A DNA stretch of 9,857 nucleotides from Geminicoccaceae bacterium (lineage in GTDB: Bacteria; Pseudomonadota; Alphaproteobacteria; Geminicoccales; Geminicoccaceae). The notes beneath the pieces were generated by a model. It was not told the origin of the DNA, made no database searches, and worked only from the letters and a program-made list of their open reading frames with translations. The position numbers and the translations under genes are program-made. Shown here piece by piece: positions 1 through 6,087 of this stretch (the first letter of the stretch is position 1; every line of letters begins with the position of its first letter). Location of the stretch: positions 1 through 9,857 of the forward strand of contig JAGREZ010000265.1 of assembly GCA_020446285.1 (NCBI GenBank), in the 5' to 3' direction.

Positions 1-58
1 CTTCGCGCCAGGCTCCTTCCCAGCGGCAAAAATCGACGGCCGTCGCGGCTGTCGGCAT
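1..58 (-). CDS. Possible 5' fragment of a divergent gene, unrecognised
   Basis: Reading leftwards from an ATG at 58, the frame stays open to the window edge and gives MPTAATAVDFCRWEGAWRE. Only 19 complete codons are visible, no family can be recognised, and there is no clear Shine-Dalgarno sequence before the ATG. It is listed because the bases between the left edge and 141 are not covered by any other plausible gene, and a divergent partner to the phosphatidyltransferase would be a normal layout. It could equally be noncoding upstream sequence. Confidence 0.22.
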   Translation of the reverse strand, partial: MPTAATAVDFCRWEGAWRE

Positions 59-140
59 TTCTTCAACACGCTGTTATGGGGGAATGACGCAACTGGGGCG
101 TTTCTCTTCCTGCGGTGCGGCCGGATCCGGGGTCTGAACC

Positions 141-716
141 ATGCGCATGCTTCCCAACCTGCTGAGCCTTGGGCGCATTTTCTGCGGCCCGCTGGTCATG
201 TTGCTCATCTCCATGGAGTCGCAGACCGCACTCGCGGTCACGCTCGTCGTCATGCTGGTATCGGAAGTTTCGGATCTCGCCGACGGTCATATCGCCCGGC
301 GCTATTCGGCGACCTCGAATTTCGGCAAGATCGTCGATCCGCTGGCCGACAGTCTCTACCGGGCCATGGTGTTCCTCGCCTTCCTCGATGCCGGCTGGAT
401 GCCGCTCTGGATGGTCGCGATCATCGTCAGCCGCGACATACTGGTTTCCTATCTCAGGATCTTCTCCCAGCAGAACGGAATTACCCTCTCCGCGCGAACG
501 AGCGGCAAGATCAAGGCGGTCGTGCAGGGTATCGTCCAGATCGCGACGGTCGGCGCCTTCTTCGTTTTCGGCCTTGATCCCGCCCATTGGGTGACCAATC
601 TCGTTTATATCGGACTTCTGATCGCAACGTTGGTGACAGCATGGTCCGCGGTTGATTATACCATAGGCTTCCTGCGCTCGGTGGACATTCGCGAAACAGT
701 CTCAAACAAGGGCTAG
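141..716 (+). CDS. CDP-alcohol phosphatidyltransferase (PgsA-like)
   Basis: This 191-residue integral membrane enzyme belongs to the CDP-alcohol phosphatidyltransferase family. The family transfers a phosphatidyl group from CDP-diacylglycerol to an alcohol, for example glycerol-3-phosphate in phosphatidylglycerol synthesis. The full family signature DxxDGxxARx8GxxxDxxxD is present at residues 45-70: D45, D48, G49, A52, R53, G62, D66, D70. These aspartates bind the metal ions and the CDP moiety. The N-terminus (PNLLSLGRI) is typical of PgsA-type members, and several hydrophobic segments follow (about 12-42, 73-105, 127-145, 150-177). An in-frame TGA at 135-137 rules out a longer start; GGGG at 129-132 is a weak ribosome site, and the ATG at 147 is an alternative. 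The acceptor alcohol cannot be read from sequence. PgsA is the best guess, but a second paralogue with another acceptor is possible. Confidence 0.9.
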   Translation: MRMLPNLLSLGRIFCGPLVMLLISMESQTALAVTLVVMLVSEVSDLADGHIARRYSATSNFGKIVDPLADSLYRAMVFLAFLDAGWMPLWMVAIIVSRDILVSYLRIFSQQNGITLSARTSGKIKAVVQGIVQIATVGAFFVFGLDPAHWVTNLVYIGLLIATLVTAWSAVDYTIGFLRSVDIRETVSNKG

Positions 717-718
717 CT

Positions 719-764
719 ACCGAAGCAGAAAGCACCTTTTCCGCGGCGCAAGTGCCCTTTCGGT
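719..764 (+). repeat. Imperfect inverted repeat after the phosphatidyltransferase gene
   Basis: ACCGAA at 719-724 is matched by TTCGGT at 759-764, with further partial pairing inside (GAAAG with CTTTC, and CAC/GTG with bulges). It begins two bases after the stop codon of the phosphatidyltransferase gene. It could be a weak transcription terminator or an RNA end structure, but no T-run follows, so the call is tentative. The rest of the 717-900 gap shows nothing else I can name. Confidence 0.3.
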
Positions 765-900
765 GCGTTCGACCCTCAGTGACGCTGGTCAGGTGGCCAA
801 TGAACCGTTATGCCATTTACCAAACGATAAGATTGCAGTGTTACGCTCTGTCCTGGAGACGGGCGTTCGGCTGCGTCGCAGAAAAGCGATTAGGGAGCCC

Positions 901-1419
901 ATGAAGTTCAGGATCCTCAGACCGATCCTGCGGATCTGGCGGGACAAGGGGTACCGGCCCGGTACCATTGGCCTGTCGCTCGCCTCGGGTATGTTCATAG
1001 GCTTCTCGCCCACGGTCGGGTTGCAGATGGTGATCTGCATCGTCGTCGGCTTTCTCTGGAACCGGATCTCGACGATCAAGCTCAATCTGCCGGCCATGCT
1101 GGTGGGCAGCATGGTGGTCAATCCGGTCACCATGGGACCGACCTATTATGTCTATTACAAGCTCGGCTGCGTGGCGGTGGCATGCGATGTCGGCATAACA
1201 GCCGAGAAATTCTCGAACCTGAGTTCGATCACCGAACTCGGATCGAGCATGTTGCTGGCCGTCCTTCTCGGCTCGGTTCCCTTCATGCTGGCGAGCATCC
1301 CCACCGGCCTCTATCTCGGCCGCAAGTTCGAACAGTTCCTTCAGGGGCGCCGTCTGAAACGCAAGGAACGCCACCGTCGCAGCAAGGGCAAGCTCGGCCT
1401 CGCCGCTGCCAACAAATGA
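901..1419 (+). CDS. DUF2062 small membrane protein
   Basis: This 172-residue protein matches the DUF2062 family (COG3216). Family hallmarks are the segment ASGMFIGFSPTVGLQ (28-42) leading into a membrane helix, LNLPAMLVGSMVVNPVTMGP (61-80) with the conserved NP-T-P pattern, and a second hydrophobic region at about 114-140. The C-terminus (141-172) is strongly basic and probably cytoplasmic. The biochemical role of the family is unknown; some members are fused to glycosyltransferases or found near envelope genes. The ATG at 901 is preferred because it begins just before the usual family N-terminus (R-Y-RPGTIGLSLASG) and follows AGGGAG at 892-897, though the spacing is short. An in-frame GTG at 763 would add 46 residues unlike the family. 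The gap of 184 bases makes co-transcription with the phosphatidyltransferase gene possible but not shown. Confidence 0.87.
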   Translation: MKFRILRPILRIWRDKGYRPGTIGLSLASGMFIGFSPTVGLQMVICIVVGFLWNRISTIKLNLPAMLVGSMVVNPVTMGPTYYVYYKLGCVAVACDVGITAEKFSNLSSITELGSSMLLAVLLGSVPFMLASIPTGLYLGRKFEQFLQGRRLKRKERHRRSKGKLGLAAANK

Positions 1420-1442
1420 CACGCGATACTGGCTGAAATGCG

Positions 1443-1461
1443 CACGGCATCACTGCCTGTG
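1443..1461. terminator. Possible bidirectional terminator hairpin
   Basis: CACGGCATCACTGCCTGTG can fold as a 7-bp stem with one bulged T and a TCAC loop. It lies in the 59-base gap between the convergent DUF2062 and AIM24 genes, where a shared terminator is expected. There is no T-run on the + side, and only ATTT a few bases downstream on the - side, so support is modest. Confidence 0.35.
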
Positions 1462-1478
1462 GAGAACCCCCTGCTTGT

Positions 1479-2483
1479 TCAGCGGCTGTCGCCGAAGAGA
1501 TCGCCGAGGCCGCCGAGTACCGACCCCTCGCCCCGGCTGCCGCCCCGTTGCGGAGCGGCCGTGAGCATGCGTCCGGCGAGCCGCGAGAAGGGCAGGCTCT
1601 GGAGCCAGACATGGCCCGGCCCCTGCAACCGGGCGAAGAACAGCCCCTCGCCGCCGAACAGCATGCTCTTGATGCCGCCGGCCTGCATGATGTCGTAATC
1701 CACCGTCTCGGTGATCGCCGCGAGGCAGCCGGTATCGACATGCAGCACTTCGCCGGCCTTGAGATCGCGCTCGTAGAGCTTGCCGCCGAAATGGATGAAC
1801 ACCCAGCCATCACCCTCGAGCTTCTGCATGATGAAGCCCTCGCCGCCGAACAGGCCGGTGAGGATCTTGCGCTGGAAGTGAATGCCGATCTGCACGCCCT
1901 TCGCGGCGGCGAGAAAACTGTCCTTCTGACAGATCAGCCGGTGATTGTATTCCGAAAGCTTGAGCGCGAGGATGGTGCCGGGAAACGGTGCGGCGAAGGC
2001 GACATGCGCCTTGCCCGCATGGCCCTCGTGGGTGAAGACGGTCGTGAACAGGCTCTCGCCGGTGAGCACCCGCTTGCCCGCGCCGATGAGCTTGTCCATG
2101 AAGCCGGCGCCTGCATCCTGCCCGGAGCCATCGCCAAAGATCGTGTGCATCTCGATGATGGAATCCTTGTACATCATCGATCCGGCCTCGGCGACAGCAC
2201 TCTCGCCGGGATCGAGCTCGACCTCGACATATTGCAGATCCTCGCCGCGAATTTCGAAATCGATCTCGTCGGCGACCCTGGGCCGTCCGGGTGGCGGTGC
2301 CAATCCGGCCGTGGCGGCCACGGGCGCTGCGAGAAGTTCGGCGGTGGCCGATACCAGCTGCCAGTTGGAGAAGCCCGGTCGCCAGCAGAACGCCTGCGGA
2401 TTGCCGGCCGCGAATTGCCGCGCGGATGCGTCATCCATCGGCCCGACCTGATTGCCGTCGATGCTGAAATGCCACTGGCTCAT
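1479..2483 (-). CDS. TIGR00266/AIM24 family protein with N-terminal GYF_2 domain
   Basis: This 334-residue protein has two modules. Residues 1-52 resemble the GYF_2 (DUF4339) domain, with W4, the G10/G14-P15 pattern, and W34 plus W41 of the core; this domain is usually a protein- or peptide-interaction module. Residues about 73-300 are the AIM24/TIGR00266 beta-rich domain. It is recognisable from AEAGSMMYKD (98-107), a GESLF block (142-146), FPGTILAL (167-174), and two LFGGEGF-like repeats (211-217 and 275-282) that reflect its internal duplication. A Pro/Ala-rich linker joins the modules, and a Gly-rich tail ends the protein. The yeast relative Aim24 is needed for mitochondrial inner-membrane organisation; bacterial function is not established. 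AGGAG 8 bases before the ATG supports the start. It may form an operon with the upstream DUF533 gene (120-base gap). Confidence 0.93.
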   Translation of the reverse strand: MSQWHFSIDGNQVGPMDDASARQFAAGNPQAFCWRPGFSNWQLVSATAELLAAPVAATAGLAPPPGRPRVADEIDFEIRGEDLQYVEVELDPGESAVAEAGSMMYKDSIIEMHTIFGDGSGQDAGAGFMDKLIGAGKRVLTGESLFTTVFTHEGHAGKAHVAFAAPFPGTILALKLSEYNHRLICQKDSFLAAAKGVQIGIHFQRKILTGLFGGEGFIMQKLEGDGWVFIHFGGKLYERDLKAGEVLHVDTGCLAAITETVDYDIMQAGGIKSMLFGGEGLFFARLQGPGHVWLQSLPFSRLAGRMLTAAPQRGGSRGEGSVLGGLGDLFGDSR

Positions 2484-2501
2484 GGGTTGAACTCCTGTGA
2501 A

Positions 2502-2528
2502 CGCCCTTGCGTCTCTGGTAGCAAGGCG
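2502..2528 (-). other. Leader hairpin just before the AIM24 ribosome site
   Basis: Read on the - strand, CGCCTTGC pairs with GCAAGGGCG (one bulged base) around a 10-base loop. The AGGAG ribosome site of the AIM24 gene follows within about 6 bases of the stem. It may be a weak terminator between DUF533 and AIM24, an mRNA-stabilising 5' structure, or a chance dyad. The rest of the 120-base gap shows no promoter I can defend. Confidence 0.4.
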
Positions 2529-2603
2529 AACCGTTCCATGCCAGCGTCGGCGAAGGTTCGGCTTGTGATTTGCGTCACGACACGGTCTGGCAACCGCAGC
2601 CGG

Positions 2604-3290
2604 TCAGGATCCGGGCTCGCCGCCCGACGCTTCCGCGAGCTTCGCCTCGATCGCTGCGGCGGCGCCGTCATCGAGGCCGAGGCGTGAGGCGAGGCGGTCG
2701 AGATAGCGGCGTTCGGCATCGGTATCGACGGTGATCGCCAGAAGCGAGGCGGCATAGACGTCGGCGGCCGTGGCCGCATCGCGAACGCCGCTCGTGATCT
2801 CGTAGAGGTCGAGCGGCCGTGCCATCTCCGCCTCGACGAACGCATGCGCTTCCTGCCCCATGCCCTGTTCGTCGAGACGGGAAAGAATGGCCGCGCGCTC
2901 GCCCGCATCGATCTCGCCGTCAGCCTTGGCGGCGGCGATCATCGCACGAACGAGCAGGACCGCGCGCTCCTGTCCGGGACCGGGCAGTGACTGCGGCGCC
3001 TGCCCGGTCCCGCTCGCATGTGGCAGGGGTGGAGGCGTCGCACCGCCCGCTGCCGAGGCCATGCCCGGAAGTGGAGGCGGTTGCGTGCGGCCCGTTTCGG
3101 CGAAACCCTGCGGCGGTATCGGCGGGCGGGTGGACGGCCCGGTCGCGGGGCCGTCCTGCTGTCGGGTGAAATGCTCGAAGGCGGCATAGGCGAGACCGCC
3201 GAGCAGCATCATGCCGCCGCCCTTGACCATGCCGCCACGGGAAAGTCCGCCCTTCGCCAGACCGCGCAGAAGCTTTTCAGCGTCGAACAT
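2604..3290 (-). CDS. DUF533 / TerB-like protein (YebE family)
   Basis: This 228-residue protein fits the DUF533 (COG2979, YebE) family. The N-terminus (1-40) is glycine-rich with a hydrophobic stretch, GGGMMLLGGLAYAAFEHF, at about 24-41, probably a membrane segment. A Pro/Gly/Thr-rich low-complexity linker spans about 43-108. The C-terminal helical TerB-like domain runs from about 109 to 222. It contains the hallmark RAMIAAAKADGEIDAGER (115-132) with acidic residues D124, E126 and D128, and a second helix pair, YAASLLAITVDTDAERRYL (179-197). TerB-like domains are thought to bind metal or act at the inner face of the membrane, but the role of DUF533 is not known. AGGGGAG lies 10 bases before the ATG. 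The gene starts 54 bases after the aldo/keto reductase stop, so the two are probably co-transcribed. Confidence 0.9.
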   Translation of the reverse strand: MFDAEKLLRGLAKGGLSRGGMVKGGGMMLLGGLAYAAFEHFTRQQDGPATGPSTRPPIPPQGFAETGRTQPPPLPGMASAAGGATPPPLPHASGTGQAPQSLPGPGQERAVLLVRAMIAAAKADGEIDAGERAAILSRLDEQGMGQEAHAFVEAEMARPLDLYEITSGVRDAATAADVYAASLLAITVDTDAERRYLDRLASRLGLDDGAAAAIEAKLAEASGGEPGS

Positions 3291-3344
3291 CCGGATCCAT
3301 CTCCCCTGTCATGCTGCCACGGCTCGATACCCGCACGGGAACCC

Positions 3345-4367
3345 TCAGCCCGTCGGCGCATCCTCGCGGATCAGCCCCTGCTGCTTGAGCTCGGCCCAGA
3401 AATCCGGCGGAACGGGTGCTTCGAGGATTTCCTTGTTCTGCACGATCTCGTCGGCATTGCGACCACCCGGAATGATCGAGGCGACGCGCGGATGATGCAA
3501 CGGGAATTGCAGCGCCGCGCTTGCGAGATTGACATCATGCGCCTTGCAGACCGTCTCGATGGCCGCCACACGCTGCATCACATCCGCCGGTGCCGGAGCG
3601 TAATTGTAGTAGGCGCCCTCGACCGCACCGGTGGCGAGAATGCCGGTATTGTAGGGTCCGCCGATCATCAGCGAGATGTCCTTTTCCTCGCAGAGCGGCA
3701 GGAAACTGTCGAGCGCACCCTGTTCGAGCAACGTGTAGCGGCCGGCAAGGAGGAAGGTGTCGAAATCGCCCGCGCGGGCGAACTCCTCGCAGGCCCGGAC
3801 CTCGTTGAGTCCGGCACCGATCGCCTTCACCACACCCTGCGAGCGCAGCTCGTCCATGGCCTTGTAGCAGCCGCCGTCCATGCACTCGCGAAAACGCTGA
3901 AGCCGGGCCTCCTCGCTGCCATGGGTCCAGACATCGACATCGTGGATCAGCAGCACGTCGATACGCCAGGTCCCAAGCCGCTGCAGGCTCGCTTCCACCG
4001 AGCGCATGGCGCCGTCATAGGAATAGTCGTAGACGCCCTCGAACGGCAGGATCCGGGCGAAGAGACCACCGTCGAGCGTCGCCGGATCCGCCGGCTTCAG
4101 CAGCCGGCCGACCTTGGTCGAGAGAACATAGCTTTCACGATCCTGCCAGCGAAGCGCCTCGCCGACCCGGTGTTCGGACAGGCCGAAGCCGTAGAGCGGT
4201 GCGGTGTCGAAGAAGCGAAGGCCGAGATCGTAGGCGCTTCGAACCGTCGCCCGCGCCTGTTCGTCGCTGAAACCGTCATACATGTTGCCGAGCGGCGCAC
4301 CGCCGAACCCCATGACCGGAACCTCGAGATCAGCGCTCCCGAGCTTGCGTTTCTCACTTGCCTGCAT
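3345..4367 (-). CDS. Aldo/keto reductase, D-threo-aldose 1-dehydrogenase type
   Basis: This NAD(P)H-dependent oxidoreductase has 340 residues, a TIM barrel and no signal peptide. The catalytic tetrad of the superfamily is visible: D54 and Y59 in FFDTAPLYG, K85 in STKVGR, and H142 in LLIHDVD. The stretch GGPYNTGILATGAVEGAYYNY (236-256) and the C-terminal IIPGGRNADEI (298-308), which contacts the cofactor phosphate region, are typical of the D-threo-aldose/L-fucose/pyridoxal dehydrogenase subgroup. Substrate is therefore probably a sugar or pyridoxal-like aldehyde or lactol, but this is inferred. The ATG at 4367 is preferred over an in-frame ATG at 4394, because GGGGAGG lies 10 bases before the former and nothing similar lies before the latter. 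The gene is divergent from fadL and probably leads an operon with the DUF533 gene. Confidence 0.95.
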   Translation of the reverse strand: MQASEKRKLGSADLEVPVMGFGGAPLGNMYDGFSDEQARATVRSAYDLGLRFFDTAPLYGFGLSEHRVGEALRWQDRESYVLSTKVGRLLKPADPATLDGGLFARILPFEGVYDYSYDGAMRSVEASLQRLGTWRIDVLLIHDVDVWTHGSEEARLQRFRECMDGGCYKAMDELRSQGVVKAIGAGLNEVRACEEFARAGDFDTFLLAGRYTLLEQGALDSFLPLCEEKDISLMIGGPYNTGILATGAVEGAYYNYAPAPADVMQRVAAIETVCKAHDVNLASAALQFPLHHPRVASIIPGGRNADEIVQNKEILEAPVPPDFWAELKQQGLIREDAPTG

Positions 4368-4377
4368 GACCGTTTTT

Positions 4378-4384
4378 CCTCCCC
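4378..4384 (-). promoter_or_regulatory. Ribosome binding site that decides the reductase start
   Basis: On the - strand this reads GGGGAGG, followed by a 10-base A-rich spacer and the ATG at 4367. It is the strongest Shine-Dalgarno match in the region and argues for the 340-residue product rather than the 349-residue one. Confidence 0.75.
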
Positions 4385-4394
4385 GCTGGTACAT

Positions 4395-4538
4395 CGTCTG
4401 GTCATCGCCGGGGATGTTACCCGGTCGCGCGGCGTATCGGAACCCTCCTGCAACAGGGCAGATTGCACTTGCGCCGTGTACAATCCATGGTTACGCGCCA
4501 TGGTGAAGCGATGGAAAATCGACTTTCGGGGAGCAGAC
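4395..4538. promoter_or_regulatory. Divergent promoter region between reductase and fadL
   Basis: Both genes must be transcribed from this stretch. Two dyads stand out. CCGGG (4408-4412) and CCCGG (4420-4424) flank 7 bases. Two CCATGG copies (4485-4490 and 4498-4503) are separated by TTACGCG. TACAAT at 4479-4484 could be a -10 for fadL, but no good -35 lies 16-18 bases upstream, so no promoter is claimed. GGGGAG at 4528-4533, 5 bases before the fadL ATG, is a good ribosome site. The dyads are candidate operators only. Confidence 0.35.
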
Positions 4539-5855
4539 ATGAGGAGCGCATCATTCGTCATCGGGGCGCTGGTTGCCGTCACTGCGTTCACTTCCGGCGA
4601 TCGCGCGATGGGCGCGGGTTTCGCGCTGAAGGAGCAGTCGGCGACGGCCCAGGGAAACGCTTTCGCCGGAACCGCCACCGAGGCGACCGACGCCAGCTAC
4701 ATGTTCTTCAATCCGGCCGCGCTCGGAAGGATGAAACAGCCCCAGGGAACCGCCTCGCTGACCTACATCTCGCCGACGAGCAAGCTCGAGCATGCCACGG
4801 GCTCGGCCGCCGACACGACACCGTTCGGCGGTTCGGATTCGGCGGGTGACATCGGCGCCGATGGCGTCATACCCTCGATCTACGGTGCCGCCGCCATCGA
4901 CAGCCGGTGGCGGGTCGGCCTTGCGGTCACCGTCCCCTTCGCGCTGAAGACCGAATATGATCGCGACTGGGTCGGGCGCTATCACGGCGTTCAATCGGAA
5001 GTGACCGCGATCAACGTCAATCCGGTGGTCGCCTTCAATCCGGTGTCATGGCTGAGTGTCGCCGGCGGCGTGCAGATGCAGCACATGCATGCGAGGCTCA
5101 CCAACGCCGTCGATTTCGCGCTGATATCGGGGGCAGCACCAGCCGGCAATCTCGACGGTTTCGCGGATCTCGACGGCAACGATTTCGCCTTCGGTTTCAA
5201 TCTCGGCATGATCGCCGAACCGGTCGAGGGCACGCGGCTGGGCATCGCCTATCGTTCATCGGTCGATCACACGCTCGACGGCGACATCGATTTCGACATT
5301 CCCGCACCCCTTGCCGGCAGTGCGATCGAGGCCGCGTTCACTGATACCGATGCCGAGGCCGATTTCAAGACACCCGCCAGTCTCACCTTCGGCGCGGCTC
5401 ACGACATCACCGACGACATCACCATCATGGGCGGTGCGACCTGGACCCAATGGTCGAACTTCGACGAGCTTCGCGTGAAGATGGAAAACGGCCTGCCCGA
5501 CAATGTCACCGAGGAGGAATGGGACGACCAGTGGTATCTGGCCGCCGGCGCCGCCTGGAGGGTGACGGACCGCCTGACCCTGCGCGCGGGTGTCGCCTAC
5601 GACCAGAAGGCGCTCGACACGAAATACCGGACCCCGCGCATTCCCGACAATGACCGCTACTGGATTTCCACCGGAGCCACCTTCGAGCCGATGGAGAATA
5701 TCTCCATCAGCGCGGGCTATACGCATATCTTCATCGACGATTCCAGGGTCCGGCTCGAAGCCGGGGATCCCGGAAATGCGACGAGGGGCAATCTGGCCGC
5801 CCGCTACGATTCGGACATCGACATCATCGCCATTTCTGGATCGCTGCACTTCTGA
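4539..5855 (+). CDS. FadL/OmpP1/TodX family outer-membrane transporter
   Basis: This 438-residue outer-membrane beta-barrel belongs to the FadL family, which moves long-chain fatty acids or other hydrophobic compounds across the outer membrane. Residues 1-25 form a signal peptide. Cleavage after AMG gives a mature start AGFALKEQSA, matching the AGF-L-E start of FadL, whose N-terminal hatch plugs the barrel. The family motif FFNPAAL is at 56-62. The C-terminal half has alternating strand patterns (WTQWSNF, RLTLRAGVAYD, IPDNDRYWISTGA) that resemble E. coli FadL closely, and the protein ends in SGSLHF with the terminal Phe used by the BAM machinery. The frame is open far upstream, across the reductase gene, but only the ATG at 4539 has GGGGAG at proper spacing and a signal peptide. 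It is probably a single-gene unit ended by the hairpin at 5921-5948. Its cargo is unproven; the neighbouring lipid genes favour fatty acids. Confidence 0.95.
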   Translation: MRSASFVIGALVAVTAFTSGDRAMGAGFALKEQSATAQGNAFAGTATEATDASYMFFNPAALGRMKQPQGTASLTYISPTSKLEHATGSAADTTPFGGSDSAGDIGADGVIPSIYGAAAIDSRWRVGLAVTVPFALKTEYDRDWVGRYHGVQSEVTAINVNPVVAFNPVSWLSVAGGVQMQHMHARLTNAVDFALISGAAPAGNLDGFADLDGNDFAFGFNLGMIAEPVEGTRLGIAYRSSVDHTLDGDIDFDIPAPLAGSAIEAAFTDTDAEADFKTPASLTFGAAHDITDDITIMGGATWTQWSNFDELRVKMENGLPDNVTEEEWDDQWYLAAGAAWRVTDRLTLRAGVAYDQKALDTKYRTPRIPDNDRYWISTGATFEPMENISISAGYTHIFIDDSRVRLEAGDPGNATRGNLAARYDSDIDIIAISGSLHF

Positions 5856-5864
5856 GACGAGACC

Positions 5865-5883
5865 GGCGGGCGCACGTCCCGCC
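5865..5883 (+). terminator. Minor GC hairpin after fadL
   Basis: GGCGGG and CCCGCC form a perfect 6-bp stem around a 7-base loop, starting 10 bases after the fadL stop. Only two Ts follow, so it is more likely an auxiliary structure than the main terminator. Confidence 0.35.
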
Positions 5884-5920
5884 TTCCTCCGCCGCCGATA
5901 CGGACACGGATGAACCTGCG

Positions 5921-5948
5921 ACGGGCTGGCCATGTGCCGGCCCGTTTG
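5921..5948 (+). terminator. Rho-independent-like terminator after fadL
   Basis: ACGGGCTGGC (5921-5930) pairs with GCCGGCCCGT (5936-5945) in a 10-bp stem with one G-U pair and a CATGT loop. The stem ends in a short T stretch (TTTGCT). The T-run is short for a classical terminator, but the stem is strong and correctly placed, separating fadL from the tetR operon. Confidence 0.6.
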
Positions 5949-6025
5949 CTGTCAACGGCGCGGCGAAGAAAACCGGCGGTCAATCAAATCTTCATTCCCC
6001 TGCACCATTTTCACGAAGACGGGAC

Positions 6026-6055
6026 TGGACATGGACCCCATTGGCAAGGTATATG
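6026..6055 (+). promoter_or_regulatory. Candidate promoter of the tetR operon
   Basis: TGGACA at 6026-6031 (5 of 6 matches to TTGACA) and TATATG at 6050-6055 (4 of 6) are separated by 18 bases. The -10 runs into the palindrome at 6054-6071, so a repressor bound there would block RNA polymerase. The expected transcript start, near 6062, would lie inside the palindrome. This is pattern matching only. Confidence 0.45.
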
Positions 6056-6071
6056 AATGAACGTTCATTCA
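6054..6071. promoter_or_regulatory. Perfect 18-bp palindromic operator, probably for the TetR protein
   Basis: TGAATGAACGTTCATTCA is identical to its reverse complement, so it is a perfect 18-bp palindrome. It sits 16 bases before the tetR start and overlaps the candidate -10, the classical place for an autorepressor site. Half-sites TGAATGA and TCATTCA with a 4-base centre match, as I recall it, the box of the Bacillus subtilis TetR-family regulator FadR, which is released by long-chain acyl-CoA. I saw no second full copy in the window. Confidence 0.78.
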
Positions 6072-6087
6072 CAACCGTGTCCGATCC

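Noticed and set aside
63..587. A 174-codon - strand frame opposite the phosphatidyltransferase
   Set aside because: Charged, low-information product; the complete CDP-alcohol signature is on the + strand.
763..900. GTG start that would extend the DUF2062 protein by 46 residues
   Set aside because: The extra residues do not resemble the family, and the GTG falls inside the inverted repeat at 719-764; the ATG at 901 has a nearby AGGGAG.
1548..2687. A 379-codon + strand frame opposite the AIM24 gene
   Set aside because: No recognisable family and an antisense-type composition; the - strand matches TIGR00266 along its length.
3018..4538. A 507-codon upstream extension of the fadL frame (945 codons in total)
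   Set aside because: It runs antisense through the DUF533 and reductase genes and would bury the signal peptide; the ATG at 4539 has a good ribosome site and the proper FadL N-terminus.
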